Positions 9,304-17,674 of a stretch of DNA of 64,000 nucleotides are shown here, in pieces. Under the pieces are notes generated by a model, which was not told where the DNA came from, searched no databases, and saw nothing but the letters and a program-made list of their open reading frames with translations. The first letter of the stretch is position 1; every line of letters starts with the position of its first letter. Both the position numbers and the translations under genes were made by a program. Origin of the DNA: Cupriavidus taiwanensis LMG 19424 (lineage in GTDB: Bacteria > Pseudomonadota > Gammaproteobacteria > Burkholderiales > Burkholderiaceae). Location of the stretch: NCBI RefSeq assembly GCF_000069785.1, contig NC_010529.1, positions 382,894 through 446,893 of the forward strand, given 5' to 3'.

Positions 9304-9816
9304 ATGATCGAATCCCTTAAACAAAGCGGTACGAAACGCACATGGCGTCGCATTCGCGTGAGGGGCAGCTGGCTGCCAGACCATGCCTTTGTGTGGGCGT
9401 ATTGGAACGGCACCATGTGGAACGGCTTTACTGTCCCGATGTTTACCAGCCAGGACGCCAGCAATCTCTGTGCGGTGATGCCGAGCCTCGTGTACGTTGA
9501 GGCTCGCCAAGTCTTTGCTTTTCCTTTGCTGTGCCGTCTTCGCTTGCTGCGCCGCCCAGCCGACCTCGCCGAATACCTGTCGGGGTTTCGAAGCGCTGTG
9601 GCTGGATATTGCCGGAACTGTCACGGTCGTCCGGGTCCGCCCAGTCACGATTGCGGAGAGCGGCGGCATGATGTCCGCGAAAGGCCAACACCATTTGTCA
9701 AAGCTAAATTGAAATCTATGGTCAGCCCGATCTTTGCAAGGTTGAGGTCGATGATCTGTGGCTTGCCTAAATCTATCCAGAGTCTGCTTGGAGATTGCTC
9801 TCCCGCTCCACGATGA
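9304..9816 (+). pseudogene. Hypothetical protein, probably truncated
   Basis: ATG 9304 with GGAG eight bases upstream. The first ~70 codons look protein-like (MIESLKQSGTKRTWRRI, then AYWNGTMWNGFTVPMFTS), as in small accessory-region proteins. After about 9520 the composition changes and the frame reads like noise, while another frame (from 9497) shows a hydrophobic, Cys-rich start. Likely the head of a small gene joined to unrelated sequence. No function assigned. The stretch 9700-9960 holds only a short copy of an ISNCY end (near 9693) and nothing else recognised. Confidence 0.3.
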
Positions 9817-9966
9817 AAGTCGCGCCCGGTAGTATTAAAAATGTCCGCACTTTGTGGTAGCTATACAATTTGTCAGGGTGTCCACCGGGCCACTGGGCCG
9901 TTGGGTCATCAATGTCAACGTCGCAAAGCCTGAATTAACAAATAATCCTGCGCGGTCAGCCCACCT

Positions 9967-10405
9967 TCAGCTCGCCGCGGCCACGGGGATTTGGTAATCA
10001 CTGCGGCGGTACAGCAACGCCCACGCTATGCTTGCAAGCTTATTGGCCAAGGCACACGCGACGACGTTTGGATGGCGCCGTACGAGCATCTTCCGAAGCC
10101 AATCCCCAAGCCCATCCGTTCGTCGATGAAGACGTGTCATTACAGAGCATGCGCATTGAATCAGCAGGCAACGTATGCTTTTGTCGCCTCGCTTACTGAT
10201 ACCGAGCAGAGCCGGGCGACCGCCAGTACTGTATTGCCGCGGCACTAGCCTTATCGATGCGGCAATGTCACGCCCGGAGCGAGAATTCTTTGCATCCCCC
10301 AGTTCAGCGGCCAACAAGCTGTCGGTAATGGCTCCAATGCCCGGGATGGCAAGCAGGCGCAGAGCGTTGTCGTCTTCCTTAAGCTGCTGCGACAGTTCCG
10401 CTTGA
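9967..10405 (-). pseudogene. IS110-family transposase C-terminal remnant
   Basis: Reads KEDDNALRLLAIPGIGAITD, then AELGDAKNSRSGRDIAASIR, then VPRQYSTGG.PALLGISKRGDKSIR. This is the transposase_20 helix-hairpin-helix region with the catalytic-serine end of IS110 proteins. The N-terminal DEDD nuclease half is missing; at 10405 the sequence switches to an ISNCY transposase fragment. Confidence 0.85.
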
Positions 10406-10802
10406 CCTGGTCGTCAAGGCACTTGAGCGGGACCCAGAAACCAGCGTCGATCATGATCCGGCGCACCGTCTCGGTGGCCAGGTCGATGCCATGGCGCTCG
10501 CGCAGCTTCTCGGCGGCGAGCGTCGGGCCGAAGTCGGCGTAGCTGCCGCGAATCAGGCCGCGCACGCGGGACTCCAGCCCCGACGGCAGCTGGCGGTTGC
10601 TGTCACGGCCGCGCTTACGCGAGCCCAGGCCACTCGGACCATCCTCGCGGTAGCGCAGCACCAGCCGTTCCACCTGGCGCCGCGACAAGCCGAGCTTCTC
10701 GGCGGCGCGCCAGACCGCCAGGCCATGGTCGACCACGGCCTGAATCACCTTGAGCCGATCGAGTTCGCGCATCGTCGTCGTGATGGTCTCGGGCTTGCGC
10801 AT
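10405..10802 (-). pseudogene. ISNCY (IS1202-group) transposase N-terminal remnant
   Basis: About 130 codons (MRELDRLKVIQAVVDHGLAV, the HTH RQVERLVLRYREDGPSGL, ending AGFWVPLKCL). It is homologous to, but clearly different from, the full-length protein at 11071. The integrase core is lost at the junction with the IS110 remnant. Confidence 0.82.
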
Positions 10803-10917
10803 CGCGGCCTCCAGTCTCGGACAGACGGAAAGCCGCCAGCATGCCAGCCTGGGCAAGGGGGTACGTCATTTCTATTTGGCTCAAATGCGACATTACTATT
10901 TGGGGCCAACACGTGCT

Positions 10918-12460
10918 GTCAAAGCTAAATTGAAATGTCCGGTCTCTGGCTAAGTTGAAATGTCCGGTTGATCGGCTATTGGGGTGAGCGTAGGGCGGTA
11001 GTGCTGTCCTGACGTGACTGAGTCCAAGCCGTGCTGCCTGAGCCCTGTTGAACTGCCAGCGCAAGCTGAATCAGTTTTCCGTTCCGTTAAGCGGCCACGG
11101 CTGCTCCTGCAGCCTTTGCAACGCTTCCAACATATCGTTCTGGCCGAGCGACCGCTGCGATTTCTTGCCGGGCGGCCGTCCACGCTTGCGCGGAACCCCC
11201 TCCGTGCCAGGCACAGAGAGCGAACGCGTGTTATCGCGCTTCTCCTGCACGTATTGCGCCAACTGCAGCACATGTCCCAGGCGCTTGTTGTCCACGATCG
11301 CGCCCTGGTCCACTTCCGACAGCCGGTCATAGGTGGTGTAGGGCAGGGCGGCGCCATTAGCCCGCGGCTCGATCCTGCCATCTGGGTAGTGATAGACGTC
11401 GATGTAGCAGCCAGCCAGCTTGCGATGCTCCGGCGGGTCCGCCAGCAGGTAGAGCATCTTGTCGTACTGGATCGTCAGGCTCTTGGACACGCAGCGTGGC
11501 TCGCGCCACGCGAAGATCAGATCCAGATTCTCGTCCGGTCGCAGCGGTCGATGGGCGTTGTGGTTGTTGCGCGGCACCTTGGCAAAGCGCGCGTTGTAGT
11601 CGGCGATGAACTCCGCCATGAAGCCATTGGCCGCCTCCATGGTGCTGATGCCACGCAGGCGCAGCTCCTTGACCAGCCGGTCCTGCAAGGTCAGGTGTGT
11701 CCGTTCCACGCGGCCTTTTGCCTGGCTGCTGTTGGCGCAGATGCCTTCGATGTTCAGTTCGAACAAGGCCCGCGCAAACTGCGTATGGCCGTCGCCGCTA
11801 GTTGCTCCTTGCTTGTTGACCCGGAAAACGCTGGCCTTGTCACTGTAAAACGCCACCGGCTTGCCGTGGCGCTCCAGGTAGGCGCGGGTCGCCGCGAAGT
11901 ACGTGAACGTGGCCTCCGAATGGGTAAAGCGCAGCTCCATGATCCGGCTGGTGGCGTCGTCGACATAAACGAGCAGCGTGCAGGCAGGCGCGCGTTCCTC
12001 AAACCAGCGGTGATCGCAGCCATCAATCTGAATCAGTTCGCCATAGCAGGCGCGCCGATTACGAGGCTGATAGACCTTGAGCGGGCGCTGTTTGCGCGGT
12101 ACCCACAGGCCGGCAACCATCATCAGCCGCCGGACCGTTTCCTTCGCCAGAGTGAGCCCGTGTGCTTCGCGCAGCTTCTCGGCCGCCAGGGTCGGGCCGA
12201 AGTCGGCATAGTGTTCCCGGATCAGGCCGAGCGCTGCGGCTTCGCGCTCGCCAGACAGACGGTTGTTGCTGGGTCGGCCGCGCTTGCGCGAGACCAGCCC
12301 GGCTGGGCCTTCCAGCCGGTAGCGCTCCAGTAACCGCCGCAGCTGCCGGTCAGTGATCTCCAATCGTTCGGCGGCCACGCCAGGCCGCAACTGACCATCC
12401 ATGACCGCCTGGACGGTCTTGAGCCTGTCAATCTCGCGCATGCTTAGAGACCGTTTCAAA
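10918..12460 (-). mobile_element. ISNCY-type element (5' end truncated by IS427-type element)
   Basis: The downstream terminus carries two copies of an AA(G/A)TTGAAATGTCCGGT motif (about 10923-10970), presumably transposase-binding repeats. The other end is lost at about 12460, where the next IS begins. A short copy of the same terminus at 9693 suggests an earlier related insertion. Confidence 0.75.
11071..12441 (-). CDS. ISNCY (IS1202-group) transposase
   Basis: 456 aa from ATG 12441 (MREIDRLKTVQ). N-terminal HTH (VAAERLEITDRQLRRLLERY), then an rve-type integrase core: Asp in IQIDGCDHRWFEE, Asp in FYSDKASVFRV, Glu in SQAKGRVERTHLTLQ. A C-terminal basic tail contains an AT-hook-like KRGRPPGKK. 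The gene is intact although the element has lost one end. Confidence 0.92.
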   Translation of the reverse strand: MREIDRLKTVQAVMDGQLRPGVAAERLEITDRQLRRLLERYRLEGPAGLVSRKRGRPSNNRLSGEREAAALGLIREHYADFGPTLAAEKLREAHGLTLAKETVRRLMMVAGLWVPRKQRPLKVYQPRNRRACYGELIQIDGCDHRWFEERAPACTLLVYVDDATSRIMELRFTHSEATFTYFAATRAYLERHGKPVAFYSDKASVFRVNKQGATSGDGHTQFARALFELNIEGICANSSQAKGRVERTHLTLQDRLVKELRLRGISTMEAANGFMAEFIADYNARFAKVPRNNHNAHRPLRPDENLDLIFAWREPRCVSKSLTIQYDKMLYLLADPPEHRKLAGCYIDVYHYPDGRIEPRANGAALPYTTYDRLSEVDQGAIVDNKRLGHVLQLAQYVQEKRDNTRSLSVPGTEGVPRKRGRPPGKKSQRSLGQNDMLEALQRLQEQPWPLNGTEN

Positions 12461-12534
12461 AAGACCCCGAGGGGGCTGTTAACCTTTTCGGCAAGCTGTT
12501 AACCTTGGCCATCTGAACGATGGGAACCGAGGGG

Positions 12535-12978
12535 ATGAGCGCGCCGATCATCGATGACGAGCTGTGGGCACTGATCGAACCTTTGCTGCCGCCGCCGAAG
12601 CCGCGACGCAAGAAATATCCAGGCCGCCTTCCGGTTTCGGATCGAGCTGCGCTGAACGGCATCTTGTTCGTGTTCAAGACCAGCATACGCTGGTGCGACC
12701 TGTCGACCAAGTTGGGATTCGGTTCGGGTCCGACCTGCTGGAGGCGCTTGCGCGACTGGCAGAAGGCTGGCGTGTGGAAGCGATTGCACGAACTATTGCT
12801 GGCGAAGCTTCGCGAGGCCCACGAACTCGATTTCTCACGAGTAGCCGTCGATTCATCGTCGGTGCGAGCCGTTGGGGCGGGCGAAAAACTGGCCCGAACC
12901 CCACGGATCGCTCGCGACCAGGTTCCAAGCACCACATCCTCGTCGATGCAAATGGCGTCCCAATCAGCGCAATCCTGA
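12535..12978 (+). CDS. IS427-group transposase, OrfA part
   Basis: 147 aa from ATG 12535 (MSAPIIDDELWALIEPLLPP), the DUF4096 domain found at the N-terminus of IS427-type transposases. It reads on to the first catalytic Asp (VAVDSSSVRAV). The second half is in the -1/+2 frame, so a full enzyme would need frameshifting near GGGCGAAAAACTG (about 12880). Confidence 0.88.
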   Translation: MSAPIIDDELWALIEPLLPPPKPRRKKYPGRLPVSDRAALNGILFVFKTSIRWCDLSTKLGFGSGPTCWRRLRDWQKAGVWKRLHELLLAKLREAHELDFSRVAVDSSSVRAVGAGEKLARTPRIARDQVPSTTSSSMQMASQSAQS

Positions 12979-13304
12979 CCGGGGCGAATCGCAACGACGT
13001 CACCCAATTGCTGCCGCTCGTCGACGCGATCCCGCCCATTCGCGGCGTGCGCGGCCGACCGCTTCAGAAGCCAAAAGTCATCTACGCAGACCGAGGCTAT
13101 GACTCCGAGCCACATCGTCAGCGGCTTCGCGAGCGCGGCATCAAGCCGGTGCTTGCCAAACGCCGGACTGAGCACGGTAGTGGTCTGGGCAAGTTCCGCT
13201 GGGTTGTCGAACGTACCCAAGCGTGGCTTCACAACTTTCGTCGTCTTCGCATTCGCTTCGAACGTCGAGCTGACATTCATGAAGCGCTCCTCAAGTTCGG
13301 CTGA
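12890..13304 (+). pseudogene. IS427-group transposase, OrfB part (C-terminally truncated)
   Basis: Continues OrfA in another frame: GPNPTDRSRPGSKHHILVDA, second Asp in VIYADRGYDS, Glu in KFRWVVERTQAWLHNF. It ends prematurely at IHEALLKFG; family members normally continue with about 15-20 residues. Probably a dead copy. Confidence 0.85.
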
Positions 13305-13309
13305 ATTCG

Positions 13310-13518
13310 ATGCACCTGGTATTTCCAGTAGGCGTCCATGGTTGGGCCGAATGAGTCTTTCCCCTTGTCCCAGTGGTGGATTTTGATGCCTTCGTAGGTG
13401 TCGTAGGGAAATCCACAAGGAACTGGCACCTTGTTGCGACGCCCAGATCCGGGCCTCGAAATCCAATGGAGTACCCGCCATTCCTTACGCTCCCACTGCT
13501 TTGCAGTGCAGCATGACT
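13310..13518 (-). pseudogene. Unidentified coding remnant upstream of tmoA
   Basis: An open frame of about 70 codons on the minus strand reads like real protein: KEWRVLHWISRPGSG, then VPVPCGFPYDTYEGIK, then HHWDKGKDSFGPTMDAYW. It runs divergently from tmoA, has no start of its own, and ends at the truncated IS427 element. I do not recognise the family. It may be what remains of a neighbouring gene destroyed when the IS arrived. Confidence 0.35.
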
Positions 13519-13533
13519 ATATCGCCATGCCCG

Positions 13534-13550
13534 CTGGCATTACATTTGCA
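13534..13550 (+). promoter_or_regulatory. Sigma-54 (-24/-12) promoter of the toluene monooxygenase operon
   Basis: CTGGCATTACATTTGCA has the invariant GG (13536-13537) and GC (13548-13549) separated by exactly ten bases, as RpoN promoters require. It lies about 90 bp upstream of the tmoA ATG. Operons of this family (tbu, tou, tmo) are known to be sigma-54 dependent and activated by XylR/NtrC-type regulators (TbuT, TouR). No such regulator gene is in the window. The IS427 remnant ends about 230 bp upstream, so upstream activator sites may be partly lost. Confidence 0.8.
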
Positions 13551-13636
13551 CAAGGGAATGCGCTCCGGATCTGCGGCCTTTCGCAACCGGGACTGCAAAG
13601 CAAGAAGGACATGACATCCACCAAGGAGAATATCCC

Positions 13637-15142
13637 ATGGCGCTTTTGGAACGCGCAGCGTGGTACGACATTGCCCGCACAACGAACTGGACGCCGACGT
13701 ACGTCGCCGAGTCCGACCTTTTCCCGGAGGTCATGGCAGGGGCACAGGGCGTGCCCATGGAAGTCTGGGAAACCTATGACGAGCCCTACAAGACATCGTA
13801 TCCAGAATATGTCCGCATTCAGCGCGACAAGGACGCTGGCGCCTACTCCGTGAAGGCCGCGCTGGAGCGCAGCCGCATGTTCGAGAACGCCGATCCCGGC
13901 TGGCTGTCTATCCTGAAGGCACATTACGGCGCCATCGCGCTCGGCGAATACGCAGCGATGAGCGCCGAGGCACGAATGGCCCGCTTCGGCCGCGCGCCAG
14001 GGATGCGCAACATGGCGACGTTTGGCATGCTTGACGAGAACCGTCACGGGCAATTGCAACTCTACTTTCCGCACGACTACTGCCCAAAGGATCGTCAGTT
14101 TGACTGGGCGCACAAGGCCTATCACACCAACGAATGGGCCGCGATCGCTGCCCGCAGTACCTTCGACGACCTATTCATGTCGCGCAGCGCGATCGAGATC
14201 GCCGTGATGCTTACGTTTGCCTTCGAAACCGGTTTCACCAACATGCAGTTCCTCGGGCTGGCGGCCGATGCGGCGGAAGCCGGCGACTTTACGTTCGCCA
14301 GCCTCATTTCAAGCATCCAGACGGACGAGTCACGGCACGCGCAGATCGGCGGCCCGGCACTGCAGATCCTGCTGGCCAACGGGCGCAAGGAGCAGGCGCA
14401 GCAGCTCGTGGACGTGGCCATTGCACGCGCATGGCGCCTGTTCTCCCTGCTGACCGGCACGTCGATGGACTACGCTACGCCGCTGCAGCATCGCAAGGAG
14501 TCATTCAAGGCGTTCGTGACGGAATGGATCGTCGGCCAGTTCGAGCGCACCCTGATAGACCTCGGTCTCGACCTGCCCTGGTACTGGGACCAGATGATCA
14601 ATGAGTTCGACTACCAGCACCATGCTTACCAGCTGAGCATCTGGTTCTGGAGGCCAACCATCTGGTGGAATCCGGCCGCCGGCATGACGCCGGACTGCCG
14701 TGATTGGCTCGAAGAAAAGTATTCCGGCTGGAATGACACGTTTGGCAAGGCCTGGGACGTCATCATCGACAACCTGCTCGCGGGCAGGAAGGAGCTCACC
14801 GTCCCCGAGACGTTGCCCATTGTGTGCAACATGAGCCAGTTGCCAATCTGCGCGGTGCCGGGCAGTGGCTGGAACGTCAGGGATTATCCGCTCGAGTACA
14901 ACGGCCGCACGTACCACTTCAATTCCGAGATCGACCGTTGGGTTTTCCAACAGGACCCCGTGCGTTACCGCGACCACCTGACCCTGGTCGACCGTTTCCT
15001 CGCCGGGCACATCCAGCCGCCCGACCTGGGGGGGGCACTCCTGTACATGAACCTCGCCCCCGGCGAGATTGGCGACGACGCACACCATTGCGCATGGGTG
15101 GCGGCATACCGCCGCCAGCGCGAACAGAACAAGACCGCCTGA
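13637..15142 (+). CDS. tmoA: Toluene monooxygenase hydroxylase alpha subunit
   Basis: 501 aa, co-linear with TmoA/TbuA1/TouA from end to end. It is the diiron catalytic subunit that inserts one oxygen atom into toluene, benzene or related aromatics. All six iron ligands are present at the numbering I recall for T4MO: Glu104, Glu134, His137 (DENRH), Glu197, Glu231 and His234 (DESRH). The gate Thr201 and active-site residues Ile100, Gly103 and Ala107 are also kept. Start ATG 13637 has AAGGAG 11 bases upstream. First gene of tmoABCDE. The symbol follows the T4MO nomenclature; tbuA1 is equivalent. Confidence 0.96.
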   Translation: MALLERAAWYDIARTTNWTPTYVAESDLFPEVMAGAQGVPMEVWETYDEPYKTSYPEYVRIQRDKDAGAYSVKAALERSRMFENADPGWLSILKAHYGAIALGEYAAMSAEARMARFGRAPGMRNMATFGMLDENRHGQLQLYFPHDYCPKDRQFDWAHKAYHTNEWAAIAARSTFDDLFMSRSAIEIAVMLTFAFETGFTNMQFLGLAADAAEAGDFTFASLISSIQTDESRHAQIGGPALQILLANGRKEQAQQLVDVAIARAWRLFSLLTGTSMDYATPLQHRKESFKAFVTEWIVGQFERTLIDLGLDLPWYWDQMINEFDYQHHAYQLSIWFWRPTIWWNPAAGMTPDCRDWLEEKYSGWNDTFGKAWDVIIDNLLAGRKELTVPETLPIVCNMSQLPICAVPGSGWNVRDYPLEYNGRTYHFNSEIDRWVFQQDPVRYRDHLTLVDRFLAGHIQPPDLGGALLYMNLAPGEIGDDAHHCAWVAAYRRQREQNKTA

Positions 15143-15166
15143 TGCGGCCATCAGATGGATAATGAC

Positions 15167-15427
15167 ATGGCACTGTTTCCAGTGATTTCGAATTTTCAAT
15201 ACGACTTCGTGCTGCAGCTCGTCGCCGTCGATACGGAGAACTCGATGGACGAGGTAGCGGCGGCCGCCGCGCACCATTCAGTCGGCCGTCGCGTAGCGCC
15301 TCAGCCCGGCAAGGTCTTGCGGGTGCGGCGCCAGGGGAGCGACCATTTCTATCCCCGCGACGCCCGGCTCGGCGACACCGATATCAAGCCGATGGAGTCA
15401 CTCGAATTCATTTTTTGCGATGCATAA
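15167..15427 (+). CDS. tmoB: Toluene monooxygenase hydroxylase gamma subunit
   Basis: 86 aa, similar throughout to TmoB/TbuU (start MALFPVISNFQYDF; core SMDEVAAAAAHHSVGRRVAP). Gamma is a small ubiquitin-fold subunit of the (alpha-beta-gamma)2 hydroxylase. ATG 15167 is preferred over ATG 15155 because homologues begin at this point. It overlaps the next gene by 8 bp, indicating translational coupling. Confidence 0.93.
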   Translation: MALFPVISNFQYDFVLQLVAVDTENSMDEVAAAAAHHSVGRRVAPQPGKVLRVRRQGSDHFYPRDARLGDTDIKPMESLEFIFCDA

Positions 15428-15770
15428 GGACACCAAAAATTTCCAGACAGTCTCCACACTCGACGAGCTGTGGGAAGGCGACATGGCCGAGGTCGTGGTG
15501 GACAGCCACGTCATCGTACTTGTCCGCCCACGAAGCGGCACGCCACGCGCATTCCAAGGCATCTGCCCGCACCAGGACATTCCGCTCGTAGAGGGAAATT
15601 TCGACGGGCGCGTACTGATGTGCCGGGCCCACCAGTGGACATTCGACGCCAACACAGGCAGGGGCATCAACCCCAGTGGATCCCGTCTCGCAGAGTATGC
15701 CATCAGGGTAGATGGTGACGACATACTTATCGCTGTCGAAGGCGTCGAACCACTGTTCGCCAATTGCTGA
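15420..15770 (+). CDS. tmoC: Toluene monooxygenase Rieske ferredoxin
   Basis: 116 aa with a Rieske [2Fe-2S] site: Cys49-x-His51 (CPH) and Cys68-xx-His71 (CRAH). It carries electrons from the reductase TmoF to the diiron hydroxylase. Length and layout match T4moC/TbuB (HGINP-type loop present as GRGINPSG). Its normal electron donor is the broken gene at 17171, so it must be served by another reductase if the enzyme works. Confidence 0.95.
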   Translation: MHKDTKNFQTVSTLDELWEGDMAEVVVDSHVIVLVRPRSGTPRAFQGICPHQDIPLVEGNFDGRVLMCRAHQWTFDANTGRGINPSGSRLAEYAIRVDGDDILIAVEGVEPLFANC

Positions 15771-15789
15771 TATTGCAAAGGAATCGATC

Positions 15790-16107
15790 ATGAGCAGGGA
15801 TCACAACACCGCCGAGGCGTACCGAAATAACCGCGTCGGCCCCGTGCTTCGCGCCAGCAGCATCACGTCCGGCGTCATCGAGGCCGCGCGGGAAGACAAT
15901 CCGGGTAAGGAGATCCGTGTCGACGACAAGCTCGCATACGTGCGCATCGACACCGACGGCGAACTGATCCTGCGCCGAGCTACGCTGGAGGATACGCTGG
16001 GCCGCCCGTTCAGGATGTCCGAGCTGGAGGTCAACCTCAGCTCGTTCGCGGGCCGCATCGAGACCACGGACGACTACGTCCTCTTCTATTACAAAAAGAC
16101 GCTGTAA
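15790..16107 (+). CDS. tmoD: Toluene monooxygenase effector (coupling) protein
   Basis: 105 aa of the MmoB/DmpM effector family. It binds the hydroxylase without a cofactor and speeds coupled turnover. Recognisable segments are NRVGPVLRASSITSGVIEAA near the N-terminus and the acidic-basic core ATLEDTLGRPF. It lies 19 bp after tmoC and 12 bp before tmoE. Confidence 0.94.
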   Translation: MSRDHNTAEAYRNNRVGPVLRASSITSGVIEAAREDNPGKEIRVDDKLAYVRIDTDGELILRRATLEDTLGRPFRMSELEVNLSSFAGRIETTDDYVLFYYKKTL

Positions 16108-16119
16108 CCGGAGACGAGC

Positions 16120-17118
16120 ATGACTACTCAACCGGACGTCCTCAAGCCGCTAAAGACCTGGAGCCACCTGGCCGCGCGGCGGCGCAAACCAAGCGAGTAC
16201 GAGATCGTCTCGACGAATCTGCACTACACGACCGACAACCCCCACGCGCCGTTCGAACTCGATCCGAATTTCGAGATGGCGCAGTGGTTCAAGCGTCACC
16301 GCAACGCCTCGCCGCTGAAACACGCTGACTGGAACGCCTTTCGGGACCCCGACGAGCTCGTCTACCGCACCTACAACATTCTGCAGGACGGTCAGGAAAC
16401 CTATGTGTCCGGTCTGCTGGACCAATTTTCCCAGCGCGGCCACGACTCCATGCTGGAGCACTCCTGGGCCGGCACGCTGGCGCGACTGTACACGCCGGCA
16501 CGTTATCTGTTCCACACACTGCAAATGGGATCGGCCTACGTGACGCAGATGGCCCCCGCCTCCACGATCTCGAACTGCGCCGCCTACCAGACCGCCGACT
16601 CGCTGCGTTGGCTCACCCACACCGCGTATCGAACGCGAGAGCTGTCTCAGATCTTCAGCGACGTGGGCTTTGGCACCGACGAGCGCAGATGCTGGGAGCA
16701 AGATCCGGCCTGGCAGGGTTGGCGCAAGCTGGCCGAACACGCGCTCGTTGCATGGGACTGGGCAGAGTCCTTCGTCGCCTGCAGTCTAGTATTGAAGCCG
16801 GCGATGGAGGAAGTGGTCTTGCGCGGGCTTGGCGAGGCGGCGCGCCACAACGGCGACACCCTGCTCGGCTTGCTGACTGACGCGCAGCTTGCCGACGCCC
16901 AGCGGCACCGGCGCTGGGCCGGCGCGCTCGTCCGCATGGCCCTGGAGACCCCAGGCAATCGTGACGTGCTGGCCGGCTCGATTTCCCGGTGGGCGGGGCT
17001 CGCGGACGATGCGATTGCGGCCTACGGCGCGGCGTTGCCCGACGCGCCGAACACGAAGGCACGTGCCTGCGCGGCCGTGCGCGATTTCTGGGACATCATC
17101 GGCCTGGCGGGCCTGTAA
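16120..17118 (+). CDS. tmoE: Toluene monooxygenase hydroxylase beta subunit
   Basis: 332 aa, matching TmoE/TbuA2 (about 327-330 aa). It is the structural ferritin-fold subunit that pairs with alpha and lacks iron ligands. Characteristic start MTTQPDVLKPLKTWSHLAARRRKPSEYEI (broken here as MTTQPDVLKPLKTWS and RRRKPSEYEI), followed by the QWFKRHRN segment. It is the last intact gene of the operon. Confidence 0.94.
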   Translation: MTTQPDVLKPLKTWSHLAARRRKPSEYEIVSTNLHYTTDNPHAPFELDPNFEMAQWFKRHRNASPLKHADWNAFRDPDELVYRTYNILQDGQETYVSGLLDQFSQRGHDSMLEHSWAGTLARLYTPARYLFHTLQMGSAYVTQMAPASTISNCAAYQTADSLRWLTHTAYRTRELSQIFSDVGFGTDERRCWEQDPAWQGWRKLAEHALVAWDWAESFVACSLVLKPAMEEVVLRGLGEAARHNGDTLLGLLTDAQLADAQRHRRWAGALVRMALETPGNRDVLAGSISRWAGLADDAIAAYGAALPDAPNTKARACAAVRDFWDIIGLAGL

Positions 17119-17170
17119 CGCAAGAAGTGTCGGGAGATGCGACTCGACAGCCAGCATTGGAGCCCTATGA

Positions 17171-17513
17171 AATGCCAGATCGATCCGAAGGCGGCGCGAC
17201 GTTCACCGTAGACGCGGAAGAAGACACTCTGCTGCGCAGCCCCGCGCGCCGGCATGACCTGCCAGCGGCGGTTCGAGGCGCGTCCACTTCTTCTATGGCG
17301 CCCGGCGCTCCTATCGACGTCCTGGAGAAACTCGCCGAAGACGAGCGCCTTGCGCGCTGTCGGTGGTACTGTCCGTACCGCAGAGCGCCTGGAAGAGTCC
17401 AACGGGTTTTCGAGCGTACGCTGACAGCTCGGCTCGGCAGTTACGACTTCTATATTTGCAGGCCTCCTTGAGCGAAACCGCGCAGGTGCTCCCGATGCAC
17501 CAGGTGCGGACCC
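17171..17513 (+). pseudogene. tmoF: Toluene monooxygenase NADH-ferredoxin reductase, decayed remnant
   Basis: In the place where tmoF/tbuC should stand, about 340 bp keep pieces of it in several frames. An N-terminal [2Fe-2S]-domain start (FTVDAEEDTLLRS) is followed directly by nucleotide-domain pieces (RVHFFYGARR; LSVVLSVPQSAWKSPTGF; SYDFYIC.PP). An intact reductase is about 325-355 aa, so more than half, including the ferredoxin Cys cluster and the FAD region, is deleted, and frameshifts separate the rest. An IS4 element follows at 17514 and removes the end. The identification is inferred from motif order and position. Confidence 0.8.
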
Positions 17514-17588
17514 AATCCACCCAAGTTTAGCCGTCAATAGAATCGCGATTTGCCCCCGCGAACGCTTGACATGTGACGAGGTTCGAGC

Positions 17589-17638
17589 GGCCGCCGCCCT
17601 GCTTGCGCTGGCTGTTTAGCGCAAGCAGGGCGGCGGCC
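17589..17638. repeat. Perfect 21-bp inverted repeat upstream of transposase
   Basis: Arms 17589-17609 and 17618-17638 are exact reverse complements (beginning GGCCGCCGCCCTGC) around an 8-base loop GGCTGTTT. The structure lies 36 bases before the transposase ATG inside the element. A GC-rich hairpin here could block read-through transcripts entering from outside or hide the ribosome site, as shown for IS10/IS50; that role is inferred. Confidence 0.85.
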
Positions 17639-17674
17639 AATAGAGGATCGCTTCTCGATCTTCGCTTGGCTCTC

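Larger units (their letters stand above)
12462..13304 (+). mobile_element. IS5-family IS427-group element, 3'-truncated
   Basis: Starts with a terminal sequence GAGACCGTTTCAAAAAGAC and carries two overlapping transposase frames. The last ~20 codons and the right end are missing; at 13304 it is joined to the region upstream of the monooxygenase operon. Confidence 0.8.

Noticed and set aside
12456..13481. A 341-codon minus-strand open frame
   Set aside because: It is antisense to the IS427 transposase frames over nearly its whole length and shows no domain.
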